DNA of 64,000 nucleotides, taken from assembly GCA_947441615.1 (NCBI GenBank), contig CANEUH010000001.1, forward strand, positions 62,001 through 126,000. The letters run 5' to 3'. This stretch comes from Bacteriovoracaceae bacterium. GTDB lineage: Bacteria; Bdellovibrionota; Bacteriovoracia; Bacteriovoracales; Bacteriovoracaceae. Position numbers and translations under genes: made by a program. Shown piece after piece: positions 43,986 through 52,693 of the stretch; position 1 is the first letter of the stretch; every line of letters starts with the position of its first letter. A model generated the notes under the pieces. The model searched no databases, was not told where the DNA came from, and was given only the letters and a program-made list of their open reading frames with translations.

Positions 43986-46640
43986 TTATTGACTTGCTAA
44001 CTGGGTTTTAAATTCATGAAGTTTCTGAAGGGCCTCTAGGGGAGTGATGTTTAGTACGTCTAAAGCCTTCAAATTACTTTCTAAGGATGAGAGATAATCA
44101 GGTATTTGGGGAGAAATGACCTCGGAACTAAAAAAAGTCAGCTGATGATTTAATAGCTCATGTCCCTTCGCTTCTTGGGATTCAAGATCTTTTAAAATCT
44201 CTCTGGATCTTTTTAAAACTTCACGGGGAAGTCCCGCAAGCTCGGCAACATGAATCCCAAAACTTTGAGTCGCTCCCGCCTCAATGAGCTCATACATAAA
44301 CTGTACTTTACCATTTTTTTGTTCCGTTCTAACTGTAAAATTCTTCCCTTCAGGCATACTCTCAACAAGATCAATAAGCTCATGATAGTGAGTTGCAAAA
44401 AGAGTTATTGATCGTGTTTTTTTAATAAAATGTTCAACCAGCGCCCAAGCAATTGATAGACCATCATAAGTTGAAGTCCCACGGCCAATTTCATCTAGGA
44501 TAATGAGAGATTTCTCTGAGGCATGGCGTAGAATTTCTGCCGTTTCTGCCATCTCAACCATGAATGTTGACTGGCCCTTGATAATATCGTCGGAAGCACC
44601 TAAGCGTGAGAATAAATAGTCGCAAAGACCTAGATCAGCTGAATAAGCTGGTACAAAACATCCCATTTGCGCCAAATACTGAATGATGGCAACTTCTCTC
44701 ATCACAGTTGTTTTTCCGGCCATGTTTGGTCCAGTGATTAAACCAAAGTAGCATTTCTCATTTAGATCAATATTATGAGTGATAAAGCTGTCTTTAATGT
44801 TGGCCTTAATGAGAGGGTGCCAAGCACCTTTGATGCTGATGTGTTTTTTATCATCTCGTAACATTGGGCGAGTAAAGTTTTCTTGAAGGCTCACCCAGGA
44901 AAGTGCTTGAAACACATCAATTTGGGCCATTCTCTTAGCAACATCAAGAACGAGATGGGAGTGATCTTCGATCTTTTTATTAAAGCTCTCGAAAATATCC
45001 TTTTCTAGCTTAATAAGTTTATCCATTGCTTGCGTAACATCTTTCTCAAAGGCCTCAAGTTCTTCCGTTACATACCGCTCGTTATTGACGAGAGTCTGTC
45101 TGCGCATAAATGATTTTGGTACTTTTGAGAGATGAGAATTTGATACTTCAATGAAGTAGCCAGAAATGTTATTGTGCTTAATTTTTAAATTACCAATATT
45201 CGTCGATGATCGGTATTTTGCTTCAAGTTTTAGAATTTCATCCGAGGCAGAGTTTGCAAGCTTTGCGAGCCTATCTCTTTCTGTGCTGGCCCCAGGTTTA
45301 ATAAGGTTTCCTTTCTCTACATGGGCACCCATTTCATCGTTAATCGTAAAACGAATCTCTTGTGAAAGCTTATTTAAAAAATCGAGATCTTTTCGTGGAA
45401 GTTTTTGAAAGAAATTAAACCCTTCATCATCCATTGTTTTTTCGATTTCAATAAATATCTCAAACGCCCCTGCAAGATTTAAAATATCTCCGGCCACTAC
45501 TTTCTTGGTTGAGACCTTCGCCATAATACGATCGATATCTCTTACGTCAGAAAGAAGTGATCTAAGATTTTTAATAAAGTTTGGCTTTGCAACGAGACCT
45601 TCAATGAGATCAAGACGTTTATTGATGGCATTTTTGTCACAAAGTGGAGTCTGGAAATATTGTCTTAGGTAACGAGTTCCCATGGATGTTTTTGTTTTAT
45701 CCATGAATCCCAAAATAGAATTTCCTTCATTCTCTTTAGAGCGTGGAAATATTTCAAGTCCAGAAAGTGTAGAGTAAGTCACCTTCATCGAATCTTCATT
45801 ATTATGCATCCTGAATGGACGCAAATGCGAAATCTTCTCTAAGGTTTGTGTCGAAGTGACATAGTAGCTTAAAGCTCCTAGCGGAGAAAGCAAAACTGGT
45901 AATTGAGAAATGATTCCATCTCGTTGATAAGTTGGAATAAGTTTCTGTATATAAAAACTAGTGTGCTTCTCTTCAAAATATTCTTGAGAAAGGTGAGTCT
46001 TAAGAGCATCAATGCCTTTTAAATAATCTTCAACGATGGGCTCATTCTCCCACTGTCCTAAATAGGAAATAAATTCTTTGGGTTTAACCATCATGAGTTT
46101 CTCACAAAACTCTTCAATGGTCTTAAATGTCGTTCCGTAAAAGTCACCCGTCGTGAAATCTAAGAGAATAAGAATGAATTGATTTTTATCTTTAAATCCA
46201 GCTGCAAGAAACTTATTTTCTGAAGCTGTTGTTTTATCTAGATCATAAGGCATTCCTGGAGAGACGATTTGAGTGACTCCACGTTTTACGATTCCCTTGA
46301 CTGATTTCGGGTCCTCAAGTTGTTCACAAATCACAACTTTTTTACCAAGTTGTGAAATCCTGTCGACATAAGTTGAAGCCGCGTGATGGGGGATGCCGGC
46401 CATGGGAATCGGGACATCGCCAAGTTTTCCCCTGACTGTTAGAGAGATATTAAGAAGTCTCGCTGCTTCACGAGCATCTTCAAAAAACATCTCGTAAAAG
46501 TCACCCATCCTGAACATCAGAAGAATATCAGGATAGAGTTTTTTGACTTGATAATACTGCTCCATCATTGGAGTAAGTTTGATGCCTGATTCAACGAGTT
46601 GGGCCAGTGTTTGGGCCTCTGGAAATATTTGATTTTGCAT
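43986..46640 (-). CDS. mutS: MutS DNA mismatch repair ATPase
   Basis: MutS recognises mismatches and starts repair. The 884-residue protein has the mismatch-binding N-terminal domain with the Phe-x-Glu motif in MFRMGDFYEMFFEDA (about 43-57), connector and lever domains, the clamp, and the C-terminal ABC ATPase with GPNMAGKTTVMREVA, the DELGRG-like ILDEIGRGTSTYDGLSIAWA and the FATHYHEL switch. Length is normal for MutS1. The downstream mutL gene is not in the window. The RDD gene follows with an unusual coupled start. Confidence 0.96.
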   Translation of the reverse strand: MQNQIFPEAQTLAQLVESGIKLTPMMEQYYQVKKLYPDILLMFRMGDFYEMFFEDAREAARLLNISLTVRGKLGDVPIPMAGIPHHAASTYVDRISQLGKKVVICEQLEDPKSVKGIVKRGVTQIVSPGMPYDLDKTTASENKFLAAGFKDKNQFILILLDFTTGDFYGTTFKTIEEFCEKLMMVKPKEFISYLGQWENEPIVEDYLKGIDALKTHLSQEYFEEKHTSFYIQKLIPTYQRDGIISQLPVLLSPLGALSYYVTSTQTLEKISHLRPFRMHNNEDSMKVTYSTLSGLEIFPRSKENEGNSILGFMDKTKTSMGTRYLRQYFQTPLCDKNAINKRLDLIEGLVAKPNFIKNLRSLLSDVRDIDRIMAKVSTKKVVAGDILNLAGAFEIFIEIEKTMDDEGFNFFQKLPRKDLDFLNKLSQEIRFTINDEMGAHVEKGNLIKPGASTERDRLAKLANSASDEILKLEAKYRSSTNIGNLKIKHNNISGYFIEVSNSHLSKVPKSFMRRQTLVNNERYVTEELEAFEKDVTQAMDKLIKLEKDIFESFNKKIEDHSHLVLDVAKRMAQIDVFQALSWVSLQENFTRPMLRDDKKHISIKGAWHPLIKANIKDSFITHNIDLNEKCYFGLITGPNMAGKTTVMREVAIIQYLAQMGCFVPAYSADLGLCDYLFSRLGASDDIIKGQSTFMVEMAETAEILRHASEKSLIILDEIGRGTSTYDGLSIAWALVEHFIKKTRSITLFATHYHELIDLVESMPEGKNFTVRTEQKNGKVQFMYELIEAGATQSFGIHVAELAGLPREVLKRSREILKDLESQEAKGHELLNHQLTFFSSEVISPQIPDYLSSLESNLKALDVLNITPLEALQKLHEFKTQLASQ

Positions 46641-46750
46641 CCTAAAAAGGTATCAAAAACCGATTAAAAACGTCACCTGATTTTAGCATTCTGAAATCTG
46701 GGAAAATTAGACCCACAACTGTTTGGAATCAAAGAAAAGAGTATAATAAA

Positions 46751-47752
46751 ATGATGAAGTTTCGTGACCCAAAATCAATAATAATTATTGCAATTTATTT
46801 CGTGAGCAATTCCTTCATTATTTTTTCAGGATTAAGGCCCGGTGAGGATGAAGTTGAAGTAAAAAAAGTGGCGAAAAGTCTCGCTCCTGAGTTCACAAAA
46901 ATTTCGGGTTTAGAATATTTTCATTTAAAAAACTCTCTACCTCAGATGTCCCTATCCGCCCAAGAGATGCGCTCTCAAGGTGAAGAGATTGCAGAATTTG
47001 AATACCCTCGTGGAGTTTATAGTTATCAGCAAAAAAATAAGACGATTAAATACAGTGCTGATCAAGCGATTTATAAAAAACAAAAAGAGATTCTAAATCT
47101 TGACGGTGATGTTCAGATTTCATCAGAGGATTCAAATTACTCAGCTGATCATCTTAAATATTTTTTTAAAAAAGACCTCATCATTGGAAAAGGAAATGTG
47201 AAGTTTGATGGACTCGATCTTAAATCAAACGATCATGTGATGATTCAGTCAGACTCTATGCGGGCCAATCCAGAAGCAAAACTCAGTCGATTTAAAGGCA
47301 ACGTTCAAGGCAGCATGGAAAGACAAAAAAAGTATGAGGGCAAGCTAACCTTTGCCTCTCAAGAAATGCAGCTCGATGGTAATAATTCTTATGCTCATCT
47401 TGAGGGTAATGTTCGCATGAAACGGGATAACTATGACATAACTGCCGGAAAAGCCGATATGTATATGGAAAACTTTAATAAAAGTCTCAAGTATTTCATT
47501 CTAAATGACGATGTGAAGGTGTCTGAAAAGCTTCAAAGCACTGAAGGCGTTAAAGAGCGAAGAGCATTCGCAGAACGTTTAGAGGGATTTGGGAGAGATC
47601 AGAAGATGGTGCTCTCGGGTGCACCAAGAGTGGAAATGGGAACGGATGTTATTAAAGGATACCGCATCACGATTAGAGAAAATGTTGATTTGATTGAAGT
47701 TGATGATGCGATGTCAGACGTACAAGTTAAACGAAAAAAACTAAAGGAATAG
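46751..47752 (+). CDS. LptC-LptA fusion-like LPS transport protein
   Basis: The product has 333 residues. It has an N-terminal hydrophobic segment (SIIIIAIYFVSNSFIIFSGL, about 9-28) that anchors it as LptC is anchored, then an LptC-like region (GVYSYQQKNKTIKYSADQAI, about 90-110), followed by OstA/LptA-type beta-jellyroll strands (ILNLDGDVQISSEDSNYSAD, GKGNVKFDGLDLKSND, SYAHLEGNVRMKRDNYDITA, about 110-290). One protein thus covers what is usually split into LptC and LptA. It is followed by lptB at six bases. The predicted role is to carry LPS across the periplasm from the LptBFG pump. Confidence 0.75.
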   Translation: MMKFRDPKSIIIIAIYFVSNSFIIFSGLRPGEDEVEVKKVAKSLAPEFTKISGLEYFHLKNSLPQMSLSAQEMRSQGEEIAEFEYPRGVYSYQQKNKTIKYSADQAIYKKQKEILNLDGDVQISSEDSNYSADHLKYFFKKDLIIGKGNVKFDGLDLKSNDHVMIQSDSMRANPEAKLSRFKGNVQGSMERQKKYEGKLTFASQEMQLDGNNSYAHLEGNVRMKRDNYDITAGKADMYMENFNKSLKYFILNDDVKVSEKLQSTEGVKERRAFAERLEGFGRDQKMVLSGAPRVEMGTDVIKGYRITIRENVDLIEVDDAMSDVQVKRKKLKE

Positions 47753-47757
47753 TTTTT

Positions 47758-48483
47758 ATGAATGCAAGTTTCCACGCTCGAGATCTTAAGAAAACATATA
47801 ATGGCCGCGAAGTCGTGAAGAGTGTGAGTATAGATGTTGAAAGAGGCGAAGTTGTTGGACTACTGGGTCCAAATGGAGCGGGAAAAACAACATCGTTTTA
47901 TATGATGGTGGGACTCGTTAAAGCAGATAAAGGGGAAATTAACCTCGATTCTGAAAATGTAACGGAGCTACCACTGCATGTGAGAGCAAAAAAAGGGATT
48001 GGTTATTTGCCTCAAGAGGCAAGTGTGTTTAGGGAACTTACAGTAGAAGAGAACATATATTCGGTTCTTGAAGTAAGAGACCTAACTGATAAAGAGAGTC
48101 AAAACGCTTTAGATAACTTGATTAGTGATTTCAGTTTGGACCACATTCGGAAATCAAAGGGGAGAGAGTTATCAGGCGGAGAGAGACGAAGAGTAGAGAT
48201 CGCCAGGGCCTTAGCACTCGATCCGAAATTTGTTCTCTTGGATGAACCTTTCGCTGGAGTTGATCCTTTAGCAGTAGGTGAGATTCAGTCGATTATAAAA
48301 AGACTGAAACAAAGAAACATCGGAGTTCTCATCACAGATCATAACGTGAGAGAGACTTTGGGAATTGTTGATAGGGCCTATATTATGAGTCGGGGAGAAC
48401 TTCTTGTAAGTGGTACTCCGGACGAAATAGTAAACAATGAAATTGCCCGTAAGTTTTACTTAGGGGAAGAATTTAAGATGTAG
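47758..48483 (+). CDS. lptB: LptB, LPS-transport ABC ATPase
   Basis: LptB is the ATPase of LptBFG, which extracts LPS from the inner membrane. The 241-residue protein has Walker A GPNGAGKTT (about 38-46), Q-loop in YLPQEASVFRELTVEENI, signature LSGGERRRVEIARAL (about 139-153), Walker B FVLLDEPFAGVDP and switch DHNVRETL, which is typical of LptB. It stands between the LptC/A fusion and rpoN, the usual neighbour set. lptF and lptG are elsewhere. Confidence 0.95.
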   Translation: MNASFHARDLKKTYNGREVVKSVSIDVERGEVVGLLGPNGAGKTTSFYMMVGLVKADKGEINLDSENVTELPLHVRAKKGIGYLPQEASVFRELTVEENIYSVLEVRDLTDKESQNALDNLISDFSLDHIRKSKGRELSGGERRRVEIARALALDPKFVLLDEPFAGVDPLAVGEIQSIIKRLKQRNIGVLITDHNVRETLGIVDRAYIMSRGELLVSGTPDEIVNNEIARKFYLGEEFKM

Positions 48484-48492
48484 GGGAAAGAA

Positions 48493-49947
48493 ATGGCGAT
48501 CAAAATGCATCAAGGGCTAAAGCAAACGCAAGGCCTCATGATCACGCCTCAGCTTCAACAAGCGATTAAGTTATTAACACTTACTCACTTGGAAATGACG
48601 ACTCTTATCTCTCAAGAAATGGTTGAAAACCCCATGCTTGAAGAAATCGATGGAGAGGTAGACGCTGGACCAGCTGAAGAATCCCGCGAAGAATTTGATA
48701 ATCACGAAGCGACTGCTGAAAACTTCTCAGGTCCTGAATTGATTGAGGGGTCAAAAGATTCATTTGACTGGGATTCATATTCTGATTCCTTTAATAGTAA
48801 TTCATCCTCCGCCCCTAATATGAAGGAGAGCTCTTCTCCTGATGACCTTCCTTCCTATGAGAATATGATTTCTAAAGGACAATCCCTCCAAGAGCATCTT
48901 GAGTGGCAGCTTCGGATGGAGAGCCTTTCTGTAGAAGAGTTAAATTTCTGCCTCGATATCATTGGAAATATAGATGATGAGGGATACCTCGAGATTTCTT
49001 TTGAAGAGATCGTTGCTCGACATGGTAAGCTAGAAAGAGATGAGGCCCTAGGCATGCTAGGTCTTGTCCAGCACCTTGATCCCGTAGGTTGTGGGGCGCA
49101 GAATATTCAAGAATGTCTGGGAATTCAGGCGAGACTTCTGCCTGAGAGATCCCCACTCGTAGAACTCATTATTGAAAAAAATCTCCAAGACCTAGAGAAA
49201 AAAGATTACGTGAAGATTTCAAAAATCTTTGGAGTCTCTAAAGATAAAGTTAAAGATGCAGAACTTATTATCATGGGTCTTAATCCAAAACCAGGAAGAC
49301 TTGTTTCAGCAGAGGAAACTCAATATGTAGTTCCTGATATCTTCGTTGCTGAAGTCGGTGGAGAGTTTGTTGTCCAAGTCAATGATGAGGGTGTACCTCG
49401 ACTTAGGATTTCGAATCTTTATAAACAGCTCATGAAAAGTGGCCAATCCAATGTTGATGCCAAGGAGTTTGTTCAGGACAAACTCAGAGCTGCGAAATGG
49501 CTTATTACCTCAATCGAAAATAGACAAAAAACGATTTATAAAGTGGCAAACTCGATTGTCCGGACACAGCAGGATTTTTTTAAGAAAGGCCCGGCCTTTC
49601 TTAAACCGATGATCTTAAAAGACATCGCTAATGAAATTGGTATGCACGAATCAACTGTTTCTCGAGTGACGACTAATAAGTTCATGCACACTCCTATTGG
49701 AACTTTTGAACTAAAATATTTTTTTAATGCCGGAATCGGTGGGAAAAACGGTGGTATCGATATCGCAGGTGAAAGCCTGAAGCTTAAAATTAAAGAGATG
49801 ATAGGGAATGAAGATCCCAAAAGGCCACTCTCTGATCAAAAAATCTCGGAACTTTTAAGTACTAAAGATATCGTTGTTGCTCGCCGAACAGTGGCAAAAT
49901 ATCGTGAGATGATGAGTATTGCCCCATCTTCAAAACGAAAAAAATAA
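48493..49947 (+). CDS. rpoN: Sigma-54 RNA polymerase factor
   Basis: RpoN directs RNA polymerase to -24/-12 promoters and needs bacterial enhancer-binding proteins. The 484-residue protein has region I (LKQTQGLMITPQLQQAIKLL, 8-27), an acidic region II (about 50-115), a core-binding domain, the HTH ESTVSRVTTNKFMHTPIG and the RpoN box VARRTVAKYRE (about 463-473). AAATAAGGAGG directly follows its stop. The rpoN-hpf order behind lptB is conserved in proteobacteria. Confidence 0.96.
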   Translation: MAIKMHQGLKQTQGLMITPQLQQAIKLLTLTHLEMTTLISQEMVENPMLEEIDGEVDAGPAEESREEFDNHEATAENFSGPELIEGSKDSFDWDSYSDSFNSNSSSAPNMKESSSPDDLPSYENMISKGQSLQEHLEWQLRMESLSVEELNFCLDIIGNIDDEGYLEISFEEIVARHGKLERDEALGMLGLVQHLDPVGCGAQNIQECLGIQARLLPERSPLVELIIEKNLQDLEKKDYVKISKIFGVSKDKVKDAELIIMGLNPKPGRLVSAEETQYVVPDIFVAEVGGEFVVQVNDEGVPRLRISNLYKQLMKSGQSNVDAKEFVQDKLRAAKWLITSIENRQKTIYKVANSIVRTQQDFFKKGPAFLKPMILKDIANEIGMHESTVSRVTTNKFMHTPIGTFELKYFFNAGIGGKNGGIDIAGESLKLKIKEMIGNEDPKRPLSDQKISELLSTKDIVVARRTVAKYREMMSIAPSSKRKK

Positions 49948-50011
49948 GGAGGTCTGAATGACATAAATGTTTTGTTTTAATTTTTTATTGTGCGAAAACA
50001 TTTTTACTTAG
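49946..50011 (+). other. Strong Shine-Dalgarno with tiny ORFs and an AT-rich hairpin between rpoN and hpf
   Basis: AAGGAGGT overlaps the rpoN stop and leads into ATG-ACA-TAA (49958-49966), a two-codon frame, and then a 14-codon frame from ATG 49967 (MFCFNFLLCENIFT, stop at 50011). AAATGTTTT (49965-49973) pairs perfectly with AAAACATTT (49995-50003). This may be a translational leader for hpf, a weak terminator, or chance. Confidence 0.35.
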
Positions 50012-50024
50012 AGGCACGTTAATT

Positions 50025-50414
50025 ATGAAATTAAAAATTTCTTTCAAGCATCTAGATCACACTCCATCTCTTGATGAACGTATTAAAGAAAAATCGGAAA
50101 AATTTGAAAAGTATTTTCAGGGGAACACCAAAATTGAGTGGTTCTGCTGGGTTCATAATGAAGAACATTGGGCGGAAATTAAAGTTCATGGCCCAAAATT
50201 TGATTTCTTTGCCAAGGCATGCGCAGACAATATGTATAAGTCGCTTGATCTGGTAGTGGAAAAAATGGAAAGACAAATAGAAAAACAAAAAGACCAGAAA
50301 CGCAACAAATTACACTCGCATCCTTATAGCACTCCAAAATATATACAGATTGAGGGATCTATCAAAGATGAAGAGGAATTTTATTATAAAGAGCTTGAAG
50401 AAAGATCGGCTTGA
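50025..50414 (+). CDS. hpf: Ribosome hibernation-promoting factor (short form)
   Basis: The 129-residue protein has the beta-alpha-beta-beta-beta-alpha HPF/YfiA fold: KISFKHLDHTPSLDERIKEK (about 3-22), a strand with WFCWVHNEEHWAEIKVHG and helix MYKSLDLVVEKMERQIEKQK. There is no long C-terminal dimerisation domain, only an acidic tail after about residue 105. It binds stalled 70S ribosomes in stationary phase. The rpoN-hpf linkage supports the call. Confidence 0.9.
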   Translation: MKLKISFKHLDHTPSLDERIKEKSEKFEKYFQGNTKIEWFCWVHNEEHWAEIKVHGPKFDFFAKACADNMYKSLDLVVEKMERQIEKQKDQKRNKLHSHPYSTPKYIQIEGSIKDEEEFYYKELEERSA

Positions 50415-50435
50415 AAGATTAAATTATCCCTACCG

Positions 50436-50462
50436 AAAGGCCCTGTTCAGGGCCTTTTTTAT
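50436..50462 (+). terminator. Intrinsic terminator of the lpt-rpoN-hpf unit
   Basis: AAAGGCCCT (50436-50444) pairs with AGGGCCTTT (50449-50457) around a GTTC loop, followed by a T-tract. Confidence 0.9.
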
Positions 50463-50487
50463 TTCATAGAGAAATGAACTCCTTCAT

Positions 50488-50600
50488 GTTAAGGTTTGCT
50501 TACATCCTGCCAACCGGAAGATCGGTGAAAATCCGACACTGTCCCGCAACTGTATAGTCAGATACGGCGCAAGATGAAGACATTCCCGAGGAGGAAATAA
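50488..50600 (+). promoter_or_regulatory. Cobalamin riboswitch controlling btuB
   Basis: The conserved core of the B12 riboswitch is present: GGTGAAAATCCG (50524-50535), the ACTG then CCCGCAACTGTAT block (50537-50554) and, upstream, CCAACCGGAAGATC. The element ends in GAGGAGGAAATAA just before the GTG start of btuB, so ligand binding could block translation. It is about 110 bases long, shorter than the usual 180-200, and the distal GCnACTGG / TGGGAAGG-type arm is not visible. Confidence 0.85.
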
Positions 50601-52361
50601 GTGTCTTTGATTGTGTTATATTTCTTATATTCATTAAGTTTATTGGCCGACGTTGAACTCCTTCCCGTAGAAGTCAAAGGTCTAAAAGAACTAAATACCT
50701 TTAGTTTCTCAGATCAAGTTTCCATCGGAGAAGAGGAGCTTCAAAATCATCCCATTGGTCTCATTTCAAGTGATTTAGAAAAAATACCTGGAGTCATTGC
50801 AAGTCAAAATGGGGGACCTGGGGGACGGATCTCATTTTTTATCAGAGGAACTGAGAGTAGACACGTTTCTTTCATTCTAGATGGACTAAAAATAAATGAC
50901 ACTTCAAACACTGATAGACAGTTTGATTCATCTTTTTTTACTTCACCATTTTTAAAAGAAATCACTTTGTCTAAAGGACCTCAAGCCGTTCTATATGGAT
51001 CTGATGCGATGGGTGGTCTCATCGAATTAAAAACAAGAAAAGGTGAGAGGGCCCCTGAAACGAGACTCAATATTTCTGGCGGAAGTTATGGGACTATTTC
51101 ATCATCTCTCTCTAATGACTGGAAAACGACTAAGCACAACGGTTCTATCACTTATTCAACTTTTCACACTGACGGTTTATCAAGGCTCAACAAGAAAAGA
51201 TTTGATGCTAAGGAGCAAGATGCTACGGATATTACGCAAGCCCTTTCTTCGTCGGAACATAGGTGGGGAAATAAGACGCAAACTGATTTGTTAGCAGGAT
51301 TTCTTCGAGGAAAGTCGGAGCAAGATGGATTATCTAATGATAACTCACATGACTATAGTCGGAATGATCAATACCTTCTTCAGCAGAAAACAAATCTTGA
51401 ATTTTCTAAAGATCAGGCGATTTCCCTCAGGTCAGGACTTAATCGGCACCAGAGGTTAAATAATAGCTTAGTCTCACATAAAGATTTTTTTAATGGAGAT
51501 CTTTATCAAAACGAATTTCTTCATCGTATTAAGAATGAAAGGATCGATTTACTTTCAGGAGTTTCATCCGAGCATGAGAGAGCTAAAGCAAATGAACTCA
51601 ATAGATCTTTTGATCTCCATTCTCTTTTCCTACAAAGTGCTCTTAAAGTTGAAATGTTGAAATTTCATCTAGGTGGTAGGATCGATCGTCATTCAAAGTA
51701 TGGTGAATTTAAAACTGGTTCTATAGGAATCTCTGCAGGGGAGCTTAGCTTTCAATACTCTGAAGGTTATAAGGCCCCATCTCTTTATCAACTTTATGGC
51801 CCAGATTCATTTGGCTCGCCAGTTGGAAATGCTAATCTTATTCCTGAAACGAATCATTCCCTTGAATTAATGTGGAAAAAATCAACTGATCAATTTGAGA
51901 CATCTGTCACAGCTTTTCAAAATCGCTTATCTAATCTTTTTACCTATATCTTTGGCCAAGGCTATATCAATCAACAAAGATTTATTGCTGAGGGAGTTGA
52001 ATTAAATGGAAAAATTAAAGATAACTTTTACTCGATTTCAATGAATCTTACTCACCAAAACTTTAGAGAGGAAGAGTCGCCAGTTTTAAGGCGTCCCTAT
52101 AATTCAGCTTCTGGAACTCTGTCTTATTTTCCATCTGAAACAATTGAAGTTAATTTTCTGGGCCGCTGGTACTCTAGTCGAAAAGATGTAACTTCAAAAT
52201 TAAATGGATTTGAAGTCTTTGAACTAGGAATGAGAAAAAAATGGTCTCAAGATGAGATTTCGATTCAGTTGAAAAATATTTTTGATCGTGAATATGAGGA
52301 GGTTTATGGATTTAGTGTTCTAGGTCGATCTGTCTTCACAGGTTACGAACACCGCTTTTAG
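50601..52361 (+). CDS. btuB: BtuB-like TonB-dependent outer-membrane receptor
   Basis: This 586-residue receptor imports cobalamin, judging from the riboswitch in its leader. Signal peptide (MSLIVLYFLYSLSLLADVE), probable TonB box region (LLPVEVKGL, about 19-27), plug domain with IPGVIASQNGGPGGRISFFI, RGTESRHVSFILDGLKIND and LSKGPQAVLYGSDAMGG (about 62-142), then a 22-strand-type barrel to YEHRF. It begins with GTG immediately after the riboswitch GAGGAGG. Its stop overlaps the convergent gene by four bases. Confidence 0.9.
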   Translation: MSLIVLYFLYSLSLLADVELLPVEVKGLKELNTFSFSDQVSIGEEELQNHPIGLISSDLEKIPGVIASQNGGPGGRISFFIRGTESRHVSFILDGLKINDTSNTDRQFDSSFFTSPFLKEITLSKGPQAVLYGSDAMGGLIELKTRKGERAPETRLNISGGSYGTISSSLSNDWKTTKHNGSITYSTFHTDGLSRLNKKRFDAKEQDATDITQALSSSEHRWGNKTQTDLLAGFLRGKSEQDGLSNDNSHDYSRNDQYLLQQKTNLEFSKDQAISLRSGLNRHQRLNNSLVSHKDFFNGDLYQNEFLHRIKNERIDLLSGVSSEHERAKANELNRSFDLHSLFLQSALKVEMLKFHLGGRIDRHSKYGEFKTGSIGISAGELSFQYSEGYKAPSLYQLYGPDSFGSPVGNANLIPETNHSLELMWKKSTDQFETSVTAFQNRLSNLFTYIFGQGYINQQRFIAEGVELNGKIKDNFYSISMNLTHQNFREEESPVLRRPYNSASGTLSYFPSETIEVNFLGRWYSSRKDVTSKLNGFEVFELGMRKKWSQDEISIQLKNIFDREYEEVYGFSVLGRSVFTGYEHRF

Positions 52362-52666
52362 TGAACGATTTTATCTTTCGAATCCTCAAAGCAGCATGAG
52401 CCGTCATGTCCTTCCATTTCCTCATCAAGGCTCTTTTTATACTCCCTCATCTGATCAGAGGTTAAACCAAGGGAATTTGAAAGAGTTTCTGAAAGAGTGG
52501 GGGAAATGACCTCAACGTCTAATCCCATTTTCTCCATTTCTGCTGCGAAACTATAAGCTTTTTCTGAATCCTCAATCCCACATTCGAAAAGGCTTTGCTT
52601 GGTTTGAACATCGATCACGAGGATTTTTGACTTTTCTTTTTCCATATTCCGATGGTAGTAATCCAT
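52358..52666 (-). CDS. Small acidic protein with C-terminal HDGSCC motif
   Basis: The product has 102 residues, cytosolic, with mixed alpha/beta pattern (KSKILVIDVQTKQSLFECG, then KAYSFAAEMEKMGLDVEVI) and a tail with HDGSCCFEDSKDKIVH, where Cys-Cys and His could bind a metal. No family recognised. Start: ATG 52666 follows AAAGGGGGTT; an alternative ATG at 52645 has no site. It is convergent with btuB and divergent from the receiver protein gene. Confidence 0.55.
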   Translation of the reverse strand: MDYYHRNMEKEKSKILVIDVQTKQSLFECGIEDSEKAYSFAAEMEKMGLDVEVISPTLSETLSNSLGLTSDQMREYKKSLDEEMEGHDGSCCFEDSKDKIVH

Positions 52667-52693
52667 AACCCCCTTTGTCAAAGGATACTCTCA

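Noticed and set aside
46742-46747. TATAAT just before the LptC/A fusion gene
   Set aside because: It lies only four bases before the start codon with no -35 at a proper distance, so it is unlikely to be a promoter for this gene.
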